Source: Lawsonibacter faecis (lineage in GTDB: Bacteria > Bacillota > Clostridia > Oscillospirales > Oscillospiraceae). From it: a stretch of DNA of 64,000 nt. The first letter of the stretch is position 1. Every line of letters begins with the position of its first letter. A model generated the notes under the pieces. It did no database searches and was not told the origin of the DNA. It was given only the letters and a program-made list of their open reading frames with translations. Below are positions 50,218 through 57,448 of this stretch, piece by piece. The translations under genes were made by a program, and so were the position numbers. The stretch spans positions 248,001 to 312,000 of the forward strand of contig NZ_JACOPQ010000002.1 in NCBI RefSeq assembly GCF_014287675.1, in the 5' to 3' direction.

Positions 50218-51097
50218 GGCGCACTTCCTTTCGCTTTAACGGGGCGGCTGTCCCGCCCTTGAGCGGGAACACGCCTGCCCAGCCATTAAGGACAGACTGT
50301 TTGATAATCTTGAGTTTGGCCTCCCTATCGCCGCCGGACAGCTCGTCCAGCTCAGCAAGGAGCATCTTGACCGCCCGGTCCGTGTTCTTGGCCTTTGGGC
50401 TTAGCTCCCGTATCTCCATGAGGGCCACCATAGCCTCCGTCAACTCTCGGTCCCCCGCCACGTACTCGTTAAGCATGGCGCGGGCCTTGTCACTCAATCC
50501 ACTCCCCTTCCGCTGGCCCCCCTTGGGGGGCTTATGGGGGGTATTAGATAACTGGTTAGTAACTGTTCCTTTAATACAATCCACCGTTTGGTGAAATGGG
50601 TCCCCCGCTTCGGTGAATTGCATTTCACCGTTTGGTGGAATGGGTTTATCTCTCACCGTGTCCGCCTCAATCCCTTGCGGCACAGGCATTTCACCGTTTG
50701 GTGGAATGCATTCCACCGTTTTGGGAAAGTAGATGTCTTCCGCCTCTCCCGCCAAGGTGTACCATTTTGTACGGTCGGTCTTATCCTCGTTGTAATTTCC
50801 GACCAGGATGGCCCCCTGCTCCTTGCAGTTGGAGATAATGCGCTCCACCTGCCGGACCGTCCAAAATGGGAACCGCTCCGCTATGGCCTTGTAGGTATCG
50901 TAGGACCAGTAGCGGCCATCGTGGAAGTTGATGCTGTTGGACCGGTTTTTTGCCAGCCAGAAGGAAAGTGAATGCAGAAAGATGGCCTCATTCACGCCGT
51001 ACAGTATCGCGATCTCAGGCTTGAATTGGTACTCGTTCACCCACGCCACCCCCTTGCAAAATCCGTCCGTATGTGCTATCATAATCGTGGTTTTCAT
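50207..51097 (-). CDS. phage replication initiator/replisome organiser
   Basis: A 296-residue protein. The N-terminal winged-helix region (EYQFKPEIAILYGVNEAIFL and YWSYDTYKAIAERFPFWTVR) matches phage replication proteins. The middle repeats short units (IPPNGEM twice, FHQTVDCI) encoded by DNA iterons. The C-terminus resembles DnaD-type tails (ELSPKAKNTDRAVKMLLAEL). A start at the GTG 51040, behind AAGGGGG, is a good alternative and would remove most of the overlap with the upstream small ORF. Confidence 0.82.
   Translation of the reverse strand: MKTTIMIAHTDGFCKGVAWVNEYQFKPEIAILYGVNEAIFLHSLSFWLAKNRSNSINFHDGRYWSYDTYKAIAERFPFWTVRQVERIISNCKEQGAILVGNYNEDKTDRTKWYTLAGEAEDIYFPKTVECIPPNGEMPVPQGIEADTVRDKPIPPNGEMQFTEAGDPFHQTVDCIKGTVTNQLSNTPHKPPKGGQRKGSGLSDKARAMLNEYVAGDRELTEAMVALMEIRELSPKAKNTDRAVKMLLAELDELSGGDREAKLKIIKQSVLNGWAGVFPLKGGTAAPLKRKEVRHVE
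50581..50725. repeat. iterons inside the initiator gene, likely phage origin
   Basis: CACCGTTTGGTG occurs at 50582-50593, 50626-50637 and 50692-50703, with a degenerate copy at 50714-50725. Each core is itself an inverted repeat, and two copies extend to TTTCACCGTTTGGTGGAATG. Origins built of iterons within the initiator gene are well known in tailed phages. Confidence 0.65.
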
Positions 51098-51200
51098 TAT
51101 GTGACGAGCTTCTGTGCCCTGGTCCGAGGGTACGGGGGCTCGTCCCTTTTTTGTCCAGGCCGCCGGTGTCCGCCGGGGGCCTCTTTTTACGTCTGTGCAT
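51015..51200 (-). CDS. possible small basic protein
   Basis: GGGGAGGAG five bases before an ATG at 51200, right after the stop of the upstream gene, starts a 61-codon frame (HRRKKRPPADTGGLDKKGTS, then NENHDYDSTYGRILQGGGVG). It runs into the initiator gene. If the initiator starts at 51040 the overlap is only 26 bases. The composition is ambiguous, so the strong ribosome site is the main evidence. Confidence 0.42.
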   Translation of the reverse strand: MHRRKKRPPADTGGLDKKGTSPRTLGPGHRSSSHNENHDYDSTYGRILQGGGVGERVPIQA

Positions 51201-51212
51201 GGTACTCCTCCC

Positions 51213-51536
51213 CTACCAGATGCCCGCCGCTACCATCGCCCTGGTGGCGGCTTCCTGGATCAGCTTTCGGCCCGCCGCCTTTTCTTCCTCCGTGGGCAGC
51301 TCGTCCCGGTGACTGATATAGCTCCGGCTCACGCCGTCGCTTCCGCAGTCGTAAAAGCAGGCTGAGTCCGCCAGGGTCACGCTGCCGTCGCGCTCTATGT
51401 ACTGTGCAAGGCCGTTTCTGCGGTAGAGCTTCGCCCGGAAGGGTTTGCCCCTCACCGTCTCCATGTGCTCCTCCACGGTCTCTATTACGTTCCCCAGGTC
51501 CGTGACCTGGACCCCGAACATGGTCTTTGTCGCCAA
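51213..51536 (-). CDS. hypothetical early phage protein
   Basis: A 107-residue protein (FGVQVTDLGNVIETVEEHME, GKPFRAKLYRRNGLAQYIER, then RDELPTEEEKAAGRKLIQEA). The start chosen is a TTG at 51536 with GGGGGTGA five bases upstream; an ATG five codons later is the alternative. No family is recognised. It belongs to the leftward early operon. Confidence 0.6.
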   Translation of the reverse strand: MATKTMFGVQVTDLGNVIETVEEHMETVRGKPFRAKLYRRNGLAQYIERDGSVTLADSACFYDCGSDGVSRSYISHRDELPTEEEKAAGRKLIQEAATRAMVAAGIW

Positions 51537-51579
51537 GACGCTCACCCCCTTCCGAAAGCTATTCGCGGGCCGGATTGTC

Positions 51580-52041
51580 CTATACCGGCATGAAATCGCT
51601 GGCGCAGTAAACGTCCAGCTCCAGGCCGGAGCGGACAATCTCCCTTACCTCCGCCACAATGGCGTAAAACTCCGGCCGCTCATCATCGTCAATGACGTTA
51701 TTCTCGGCAATGGCCATGAGACGGTCCAACCCGCCCTTATTCTCCAGTTCTTTGATGCGGTTATGGATGCGCACGGCAATCTCCAACACGCTGCGCGGCT
51801 CCAGCTTGGGCACTACGCGGTTCATCAGGGCGCTGCTCTCCCGCAGGTGCTGATATGCAAGGGCTTGATTGTCGTAGCAAATGACCATCAACTCCACCAC
51901 ATCGTTGGATGGGATTCTCGCGCCCGTTTCATACGCCTGCAAGCTGCTAATGCTGATATTCAGCCGCTCCGCTGCGGATTCTTGAGTGTAACCCCGCGTT
52001 TTGCGGGCTGTTTTGTAGATATTCCGGTATTCCTCCGGCAT
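51580..52041 (-). CDS. XRE-family regulator, early operon
   Basis: A 153-residue protein. The N-terminal helix-turn-helix is clear (YKTARKTRGYTQESAAERLN, then ISISSLQAYETGARIPSNDV, residues 8-47). The C-terminal 90 residues are helical without a protease motif. GGAGGAGG precedes the ATG. It may set the early-late switch or modulate lysogeny. Confidence 0.85.
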   Translation of the reverse strand: MPEEYRNIYKTARKTRGYTQESAAERLNISISSLQAYETGARIPSNDVVELMVICYDNQALAYQHLRESSALMNRVVPKLEPRSVLEIAVRIHNRIKELENKGGLDRLMAIAENNVIDDDERPEFYAIVAEVREIVRSGLELDVYCASDFMPV

Positions 52042-52079
52042 GGTAAATACCTCCTCCGTGGGGTATGATGATATTGAGC

Positions 52080-52277
52080 TCAGCAGGCTTCGTCGATGGA
52101 CCGCAGGTCCATGGTGCCGTCCTGGCGGCATACGACGATGGCGCAGTCGCCGCTATGGTACACAATGCGGACGGCGTTTTTGGTGATGGGCTCTACGGAG
52201 CGCAGATTGCCGTCGGGGTATTCTGCGTCCAGCCAGCGCATGATTCTGCGCAATTCAGGGGTTCCGGCTTGGTACAT
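52080..52277 (-). CDS. hypothetical small early protein
   Basis: A 65-residue protein (YQAGTPELRRIMRWLDAEYP, then VRIVYHSGDCAIVVCRQDGT). It looks like a small alpha-beta fold and I cannot name it. AAAGGAG precedes the ATG. It sits between two XRE genes in the leftward early operon. Confidence 0.65.
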   Translation of the reverse strand: MYQAGTPELRRIMRWLDAEYPDGNLRSVEPITKNAVRIVYHSGDCAIVVCRQDGTMDLRSIDEAC

Positions 52278-52290
52278 GTTTATTCTCCTT

Positions 52291-52509
52291 TCAACTTGCG
52301 GCCGCGCTGGGCGGCTCCTGGGGCGGCTTGCGGCCATAGAGGGCATCAATGGTACAACCGAGCAGGTCCGCCAGCGCGGGCAACCTTTCCCCAGCCGGAA
52401 ATGCTCGGCCAGCCTCCCATTTTGCCACTGCCACTTGCGATACACCCATGGCCTCGGCGACGCGAGTCTGGTTCAACCCTCTTGCCTCCCGCAGCTCCTT
52501 GATACGCAT
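52291..52509 (-). CDS. XRE-family (Cro-like) regulator, first gene of the leftward operon
   Basis: A 72-residue helix-turn-helix protein (RIKELREARGLNQTRVAEAM, then GVSQVAVAKWEAGRAFPAGE). It stands first on the long leftward transcript and divergent from the small plus-strand gene at 52620, the place of a Cro repressor. AAAGGAGG precedes the ATG. The C-terminal tail is Pro/Ala-rich. Confidence 0.87.
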   Translation of the reverse strand: MRIKELREARGLNQTRVAEAMGVSQVAVAKWEAGRAFPAGERLPALADLLGCTIDALYGRKPPQEPPSAAAS

Positions 52510-52534
52510 TCCACAACCTCCTTTCATATTTGGC

Positions 52535-52563
52535 TTGTCTCTCTTGTTCCATCGTGATAGAAT
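52535..52563 (+). promoter_or_regulatory. rightward promoter in the divergent region
   Basis: TTGTCT (52535-52540), 17 bases, TAGAAT (52558-52563). Downstream lies GGTTATAAGCATAA (52577-52590), an inverted-repeat operator candidate that recurs as GGTTATAATCATAA at 53006-53019. Confidence 0.6.
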
Positions 52564-52619
52564 AACTTTACCTATGGTTATAAGCATAATCTAAGTTCCT
52601 CTGAAAGGAGTCTTTCTAA

Positions 52620-52805
52620 GTGACGCAAAAATTACAATCGGATTTGGAGCGCTTTTTTCGCGTATACCAGAATGATGTGAGCGAAGTTCTTAAAAAGCAG
52701 CTTCCCCCAAAAGTTGCCGGGCAGGTTGAACGGGCACTGGATGAAGAGTTTGAATTATTTCGCGTCTCATTGATTAACCGACTTACTGAGGAAATGCCAG
52801 ATTGA
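52620..52805 (+). CDS. small helical protein in the lysogeny module
   Basis: A 61-residue helical protein (TQKLQSDLERFFRVYQNDVS, then VERALDEEFELFRVSLINRL). The start is a GTG with AAGGAG nine bases upstream. It is transcribed away from the Cro-like gene by its own promoter. Its 3' end overlaps the opposing 52783-52962 gene by 23 bases. Function unknown. Confidence 0.6.
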   Translation: MTQKLQSDLERFFRVYQNDVSEVLKKQLPPKVAGQVERALDEEFELFRVSLINRLTEEMPD

Positions 52806-52962
52806 TGGGCTTCGTGGTGCTGAGCAGTACTTCTTGAGCTTCCTCCAGCGCGGCTGATGCCTGCCTGTAGGAAAGCCCGCTGGAAATAATTAGCTCTACA
52901 ATTTTACTGGCAAGCGCAATTGTCTCTTCATCCGATTCTGGTATACGGTATGGCAATCGCAT
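52783..52962 (-). CDS. small helical phage protein
   Basis: A 59-residue protein (RLPYRIPESDEETIALASKI, then SSGLSYRQASAALEEAQEVL) resembling short DNA-binding or Xis-like helical proteins, though no family is certain. AAAGGAGG precedes the ATG. It is the first gene under the leftward promoter that faces the CI-like repressor. Confidence 0.65.
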   Translation of the reverse strand: MRLPYRIPESDEETIALASKIVELIISSGLSYRQASAALEEAQEVLLSTTKPINLAFPQ

Positions 52963-53012
52963 AATTTTGCACCTCCTTTCGCTTTGGGTCTGCACCCTTA
53001 TCTCTGGTTATA

Positions 53013-53062
53013 ATCATAAATCGTAATTATACGATTGTCAATAGAAAAATCGAAAATATTAG
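53013..53062. promoter_or_regulatory. lysogeny switch: overlapping divergent promoters with central dyad
   Basis: Leftward: TTGACA (complement of 53036-53041), 17 bases, TATGAT (complement of 53013-53018). Rightward: TTGTCA (53035-53040), 16 bases, TATTAG (53057-53062). The dyad ATCGTA-N4-TACGAT (53020-53035) fills the leftward spacer and touches the rightward -35, so one bound repressor could block leftward transcription and affect its own. Confidence 0.7.
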
Positions 53063-53085
53063 ATTTTATTGGGTGGTGATACAAT

Positions 53086-53436
53086 TTGGATGTTATGAAA
53101 GTCGTTCAAAATATACAAGAACTCTGCAATAGCAAGGGCGTTAAGCCTACAGTTGCCGCACGCGAGAGTGGCGCAGGCAAAGATTTAATTACTAATATGA
53201 AAAAGCGAGGTACTCAGCCATCAATCGAAAAAATACGATTGTTGGCTGAGTATCTCGGATGTAGTGTTTCTGATATTTTGGGCGAAAAAGAAAAAGAGCC
53301 CACCATCGTTTCCGATGATGGGCACGCCGCGAAACTTGCGCAGGCGCTACGAGACATTGGCATCGATGTGGCCCAGCTCTCCGAGGCCGATGTCCGCAAG
53401 ATCGCTAAGCTGGCCAAGACGCTCTTTGAGGAGTAA
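53086..53436 (+). CDS. XRE-family repressor (CI-like)
   Basis: A 116-residue protein. The helix-turn-helix lies at residues 5-60 (NIQELCNSKGVKPTVAARES, then GKDLITNMKKRGTQPSIEKI). The C-terminal part (AAKLAQALRDIGIDVAQLSE) is a short helical oligomerisation segment without a LexA-type protease. The start is a TTG six bases after GGTGGTGA. It reads toward the integrase, as expected for the lysogenic repressor. Confidence 0.87.
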   Translation: MDVMKVVQNIQELCNSKGVKPTVAARESGAGKDLITNMKKRGTQPSIEKIRLLAEYLGCSVSDILGEKEKEPTIVSDDGHAAKLAQALRDIGIDVAQLSEADVRKIAKLAKTLFEE

Positions 53437-53523
53437 GGCAATACCCCTTATTTCCTCATCTGTTAGGTTTTCCACGCCGCACTCTTCACAGATAGCTTTG
53501 TACAGCTCTTTTTCTTTATCCAT
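53347..53523 (-). CDS. small acidic protein antisense to the repressor 3' end
   Basis: A 58-residue helical protein (DKEKELYKAICEECGVENLT, then DEEIRGIALLLKERLGQLSD). GGGAGGGGC lies before the ATG at 53523. It overlaps the end of the CI-like gene on the opposite strand by 90 bases, so the two messages could pair. The clean helical sequence supports a real gene. Confidence 0.6.
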   Translation of the reverse strand: MDKEKELYKAICEECGVENLTDEEIRGIALLLKERLGQLSDLADIGLGELGHIDANVS

Positions 53524-53660
53524 ATGTATTGCCCCTCCCCTATCTTTGTCTGTGTGCCCTATATTATAGAACGTTCGTTCTATTAATTCCAGTGGCAAAC
53601 TATATAAAATAGGCGGGGCATATTTGGCAAGCATTTTAGCTTTACAGCTATTGACACTGC

Positions 53661-53885
53661 CTAAATAGGCTTGGCATTCCCTTGTCCATCCACCACGAAT
53701 AGCTCTTCCACGGCGCGGTCGAGCGCCCGGCAGATGAGGATTGCAACGTCTACCTTGGGGATGTGCCGTCCTGTTTCAATGTCGCTGACCGTGTGCTGCC
53801 CGACTCCGGCGGCCCGGGCCAGCTCCATCTGAGTCATGCCCAGCTCCTTTCGCCGCGCCGCTACCTTAACTGCCATATTTACCAT
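53661..53885 (-). CDS. XRE-family regulator
   Basis: A 74-residue helix-turn-helix protein (VAARRKELGMTQMELARAAG, then VGQHTVSDIETGRHIPKVDV), ending in FVVDGQGNAKPI. GGGGAG precedes the ATG. It is divergent from the exonuclease-BRCT gene and might control it. This is the fifth XRE protein in the prophage. Confidence 0.85.
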   Translation of the reverse strand: MVNMAVKVAARRKELGMTQMELARAAGVGQHTVSDIETGRHIPKVDVAILICRALDRAVEELFVVDGQGNAKPI

Positions 53886-53956
53886 ATTTTGCTCCCCGCA
53901 ATTCTATTAAATCGCATTTTTGAATACATTGTACTCGAAATATGTCGAAAAATACG

Positions 53957-53980
53957 GCTTTAGCGGAGTGTCGCTAAAGC
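53957..53980. promoter_or_regulatory. 9-bp inverted repeat between the XRE and exonuclease genes
   Basis: GCTTTAGCG and CGCTAAAGC are separated by 6 bases within the 209-base divergent region. It could be an operator for the neighbouring XRE protein. The rest of this region is AT-rich, with no ORF that I can support. Confidence 0.5.
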
Positions 53981-54094
53981 TGCCTTGATTTCCAACACTT
54001 TCAGCGATTATTTTTTGCCCGGCAGGGTCGGGCTATGTATGGTAATTCTTCCGTCATGTCTGGCTTAACTAAATTGTGTAGGTGGTGAAATATA

Positions 54095-55063
54095 ATGGCG
54101 GGCATCTATATTTGTTTCGGAAATGATTATGCAAATCCAAATCGGCCTTTCAAAGGAACGAGCATGATTGAGCTTTTAAATACCTATACAGTCGTTGATA
54201 TCGAAACTACGGGGCTAGATTCACATTTTGATGAAATTATTGAAATAGCCGCGATACAAGTATCAAACGGACAAGAAATTAATCGGTTTAACTCGTTGGT
54301 CAAGCCTAATCAAGAGATAAGCACATTCATCTCTGAGCTAACCGGTATTACAAATGAAATGGTGGAAAATTCCCCCGGAATCGATGTGGTATTACCGCAA
54401 TTTCTTAGCTTTATTGGAACTTCTGTATTAGTCGCACATAATGCAAATTTTGATGTAAACTTTATATATGATTTTACTCGCTTGTTGGATCTCCCCCCAC
54501 TTAAAAATGACTTTATTGATACCCTGCGTCTTAGCCGCCGTATTTTCCCCAATTGGGATAACCACAAATTGCAAACTTTAGTTAATAATCTTAATATTTC
54601 AGATACTGTTGAGCATAGGGCACTCTCAGACTGCGTAAATACGCATCTCTGCTTTGAGTCAATGAAAGGCTATATTTCCGCAAATAATCTCTCTCTTGAT
54701 ACGCTATGGGAGCACTACGGGACTATGTCCAAACGGATACATGCACAAACTGATCAATTTGATCTGGACAGTCCCGTCTATGGACGGGTTTTTGCTTTCA
54801 CTGGCACGCTTGAGAAAATGCCCAGAAAGGACGCAATGCAACTAGTTGTCAATGCTGGCGGGATATGTGGAGACGGAGTCACGCAAAAGACAAATTTCTT
54901 AGTACTAGGAAATAACGATTACTGTAAAGCGATTAAGGGTGGCAAGAGTAGCAAGCAAAAAAAGGCTGAGAAGCTCCAGATAGACGGTTACGATATTACT
55001 ACAATATCAGAAAATGTTTTTTATGATATGATTGGCGCTGAGAATCTTATGGGAGGGGACTGA
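54095..55063 (+). CDS. DEDDh exonuclease with C-terminal BRCT domain
   Basis: A 322-residue protein. The DnaQ-like 3'-5' exonuclease spans about residues 30-195. It has Exo I VVDIETTGLD (Asp35, Glu37), Exo II LVAHNANFDVNFI and Exo III VEHRALSDC. A BRCT domain follows at about 228-320 (GRVFAFTGTLEKMPRKDAMQ, NAGGICGDGVTQKTNFLVLG). An alternative ATG at 54164 has AAAGGA six bases upstream and begins right before Exo I. The gene is markedly AT-rich compared with its surroundings, so it looks like late-acquired cargo. Confidence 0.9.
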   Translation: MAGIYICFGNDYANPNRPFKGTSMIELLNTYTVVDIETTGLDSHFDEIIEIAAIQVSNGQEINRFNSLVKPNQEISTFISELTGITNEMVENSPGIDVVLPQFLSFIGTSVLVAHNANFDVNFIYDFTRLLDLPPLKNDFIDTLRLSRRIFPNWDNHKLQTLVNNLNISDTVEHRALSDCVNTHLCFESMKGYISANNLSLDTLWEHYGTMSKRIHAQTDQFDLDSPVYGRVFAFTGTLEKMPRKDAMQLVVNAGGICGDGVTQKTNFLVLGNNDYCKAIKGGKSSKQKKAEKLQIDGYDITTISENVFYDMIGAENLMGGD

Positions 55064-55086
55064 CAAGCTGAAGATAAAAGTGCTAA

Positions 55087-55114
55087 TCAAATCCGCAACC
55101 GGTTGCGGATTTGA
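55087..55114. other. 28-bp palindrome, second copy, before the integrase gene
   Basis: TCAAATCCGCAACC and its exact reverse complement. The inner 26 bases are identical to the palindrome at 47440-47465. It ends 26 bases before the integrase ATG, where it could also act as an operator. Confidence 0.75.
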
Positions 55115-55140
55115 ATCTGTCAGACAGAGAGGAGCCCGCC

Positions 55141-56628
55141 ATGGACGCCGCTGAATATCTCCGCAAATCCCGGATGGAGGAGGGCATGGACACGGAAGAG
55201 GTCCTTGCCCGGCACCGCAAGGCCCTGGCCGACTATGCCTCCGCCAACGGCATCAATATTATAGAGACCTACCCCGAGGTCAAAAGCGGCGAATCTCTCT
55301 ATGCCCGGCCTGAGATGCTCCGGCTGCTGGAGGACGTGGAAGCGGGTAAATACGAGGCGGTCTTGGTCATGGACCTGGACCGCCTCTCTCGTGGCCGCAT
55401 GAAGGACCAGGGCATTATCCTGGACACCTTTGCCGAATCGGGGACGCTCATCATCACCCCGGAAAAGACCTACGACCTGTCCGATGAGATGGACGCGGAG
55501 CTGGCCGAGTTTAAAACGTTTATGTCCCGCCGCGAGTATAAGATCATCAATAAGCGCTTACAGCGCGGACTGCGGCAGAGCATCAACGACGGCTGGTATG
55601 TCGCCAACGCCCCCTATGGCTACCGCAAAATAACTGTGGACCGCCACCCCACCCTTGAAGTCGTCGAGGAGGAGGCGAAGTTTGTCCGTATGATGTTTGA
55701 GCTCTATACCCAGGGCTACGGCTGCGTCTCCGTCGCCCGGCACATCAACGCCCTGGGGGCCCGCCCGCGCCGCTCAGACACCTTTACCCGCTCCTCCATT
55801 GCCAGGATATTGACCAACCCCGTCTATGTGGGCAAAGTCGCGTGGAACCAGAAGAGTCACATCAAAAAGGGCGTGCGGGGCAACCCGAAGCAAATTACGA
55901 TCTACAATCCGCCCGAGAAATGGATCGTCACCGACGGCCAGCATCCGGCTATCATTGGCCGGGAGCTGTTTGACAGGGCGCAGGAGATTATGCGCGGGCG
56001 CTATACCCCCAGCAAAAATGACGGCACCATCAAGAGCCCCCTGGCCGGTCTCGTCAAGTGCGCTCGATGTGGGAAGAATATGCAGCGCCTAATGATGCAC
56101 GGCGGCCCATACCTGCTCTGTAACACTGTCGGCTGCTGCGCCAGCGCCAAATTTGAGTATGTGGAGGCGCAGGTCCTCCACCAGCTCCGTGAGATTATGA
56201 CGGAGCTGTCCCTGTCCAAGCCGGAGGCCGTCCCGCAGAATATCGCCCCGCTGGAGGAGTCCCTGGCCATGGTGCGCAAGGAGATTGCCTCCACCGGCAG
56301 GCAGAAGGACAAGCTCCACGAGCTGCTGGAAATTGGCGAGTATGACCTCCCCACATACCGGGAGCGTATGGGCAAGGTAAAGGACAAGCTCTCCGGCCTG
56401 GAGCGCCAGGAGGCGGAGCTCAGCCGCGCCATACGGGACGCCGACCGCGCAGACCCTCCAGCCGTGGCAAAGCAGATCCGAGCCGTCCTGGACGCCTACG
56501 ACGCCGCCGACGCCGCGAACCGAAACGCCCTGCTCAAGAGCGTGGTCAACGTCATTTGGTACACCAAGGAGAAAAAGACAAAGCCCCGTGATTTCCAGCT
56601 CAAACTGGACGTAAAGGGCTATTTGTAA
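55141..56628 (+). CDS. large serine recombinase (phage integrase)
   Basis: A 495-residue integrase that would recombine attP with attB within the split host gene. The resolvase domain begins AAEYLRKSRMEEG with the nucleophile Ser10, then VMDLDRLSRGRMKDQG. The recombinase domain carries NAPYGYRKITVDRHPTLEVV and SIARILTNPVYVGKVAWNQ. The zinc ribbon is CARCGKNMQRL with CNTVGCC, followed by a coiled coil (residues 365-440). The start at 55141 has GAGGAG upstream. It lies 75 bases from attR, as usual for this class. Confidence 0.95.
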   Translation: MDAAEYLRKSRMEEGMDTEEVLARHRKALADYASANGINIIETYPEVKSGESLYARPEMLRLLEDVEAGKYEAVLVMDLDRLSRGRMKDQGIILDTFAESGTLIITPEKTYDLSDEMDAELAEFKTFMSRREYKIINKRLQRGLRQSINDGWYVANAPYGYRKITVDRHPTLEVVEEEAKFVRMMFELYTQGYGCVSVARHINALGARPRRSDTFTRSSIARILTNPVYVGKVAWNQKSHIKKGVRGNPKQITIYNPPEKWIVTDGQHPAIIGRELFDRAQEIMRGRYTPSKNDGTIKSPLAGLVKCARCGKNMQRLMMHGGPYLLCNTVGCCASAKFEYVEAQVLHQLREIMTELSLSKPEAVPQNIAPLEESLAMVRKEIASTGRQKDKLHELLEIGEYDLPTYRERMGKVKDKLSGLERQEAELSRAIRDADRADPPAVAKQIRAVLDAYDAADAANRNALLKSVVNVIWYTKEKKTKPRDFQLKLDVKGYL

Positions 56629-56681
56629 GCGTTCGTCAATATGCCCAATCCACAAACTCTTGCGGCGCAATGGGTTCAAGT

Positions 56682-56727
56682 TTCTATAAGGTGCTATATC
56701 CTGCGACAAGGACTGTATCGAGGATCT
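56682..56727 (+). other. attR: right prophage-host junction
   Basis: Phage sequence on the left (CTATAAGGTGCTATATCCT) meets host sequence on the right at GCGA (56703-56706). Joined to the attL phage arm it forms an imperfect dyad (16 of 22 positions) centred one base right of the core middle, on GA. Confidence 0.8.
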
Positions 56728-57448
56728 GCGTTTTTACCCCACCCAGAGCTCCCAGTGCGCCATTGACCGGGCCATCTCCATCAAGGCCGGCGCAGCCGAG
56801 CTCCTGTACGTGTACATCGACGTGGAGCCCATCGGCTTCAACCGCGGCTTCTACACCGTGGACGTCCGCTATTTCTACCGCGTGACCGCCGACGCCTTTG
56901 TGGGCGCCGCCCGGCCCGTGCAGATCTGCGGCCTGTGCGTCTTTGACAAGCGCGTCATTCTCTTCGGCAGCGAGGGCAACGCCAAGGTCTTCTCCTCCGA
57001 GGTCGTCTTCGACGGCCTGGACGAGCAGAACATTATGAAGAGCAATCTCCCCACCGCCGTTGTAGAGGCGGTGGACCCCATCGTGCTCAACATGAAGCTG
57101 GTGGACGTCTGCGAGTGCCGCCCCTGCGACTGCGAGCTCACCGAGATCCCCCCCTGCATCTGTGCCTGCTTCGGCAGCGACCTGTGCTTCGGCAACGACG
57201 GCAAGCGGGTCTATGTCACCCTGGGCCAGTTCTCCATTATCCGCCTGGAGCGGGAGACCCAGCTCCTCATGCCCGTCTACGACTACTGCATGCCCGAGAA
57301 GGAGTGCGGCTGCGGCGGCGGTAGCTGCGAGGACGACCCCTGCGAGATCTTCCGCCATGTGAAGTTCCCCGTCAACGAGTTCTTCCCCCCCAACGCCATG
57401 GGCGCCCCCTGCGACAACTACCAGAGCGTCAAGGGCTGCTGCACCTAA
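56705..57448 (+). pseudogene. 3' part of the host gene split by the prophage
   Basis: The open frame begins in the core and encodes DKDCIEDLRFYPTQSSQC, then GFYTVDVRYFYRVTADAFVG, LCVFDKRVILFGSEGNAKVF and AVVEAVDPIVLNMKLVDVCE. The C-terminal third is cysteine-rich (CECRPCDCEL, CICACFGSDLCF, CGCGGGSC). No ribosome site or start exists at the junction; an internal ATG at 56810 could restart translation weakly. The strong terminator behind it and the undamaged frame suggest that the interruption is recent or reversible. Confidence 0.85.

Larger units (their letters stand above)
15584..56706. mobile_element. complete 41.1-kb prophage with contractile tail and serine integrase
   Basis: The boundaries are set by the shared GCGA core and by restoration of the interrupted host frame. 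Inside are recognisable modules in order: left-end repressor, lysis, tail fibres and baseplate, tape measure, tail sheath and tube, head, packaging, accessory and replication genes, repressor switch, exonuclease cargo and integrase. Every expected structural and packaging gene is present and intact, so the phage may still be able to excise. The tail genes follow the PBSX (Xkd) order; the head is HK97-like with a P27-type small terminase. Confidence 0.93.
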
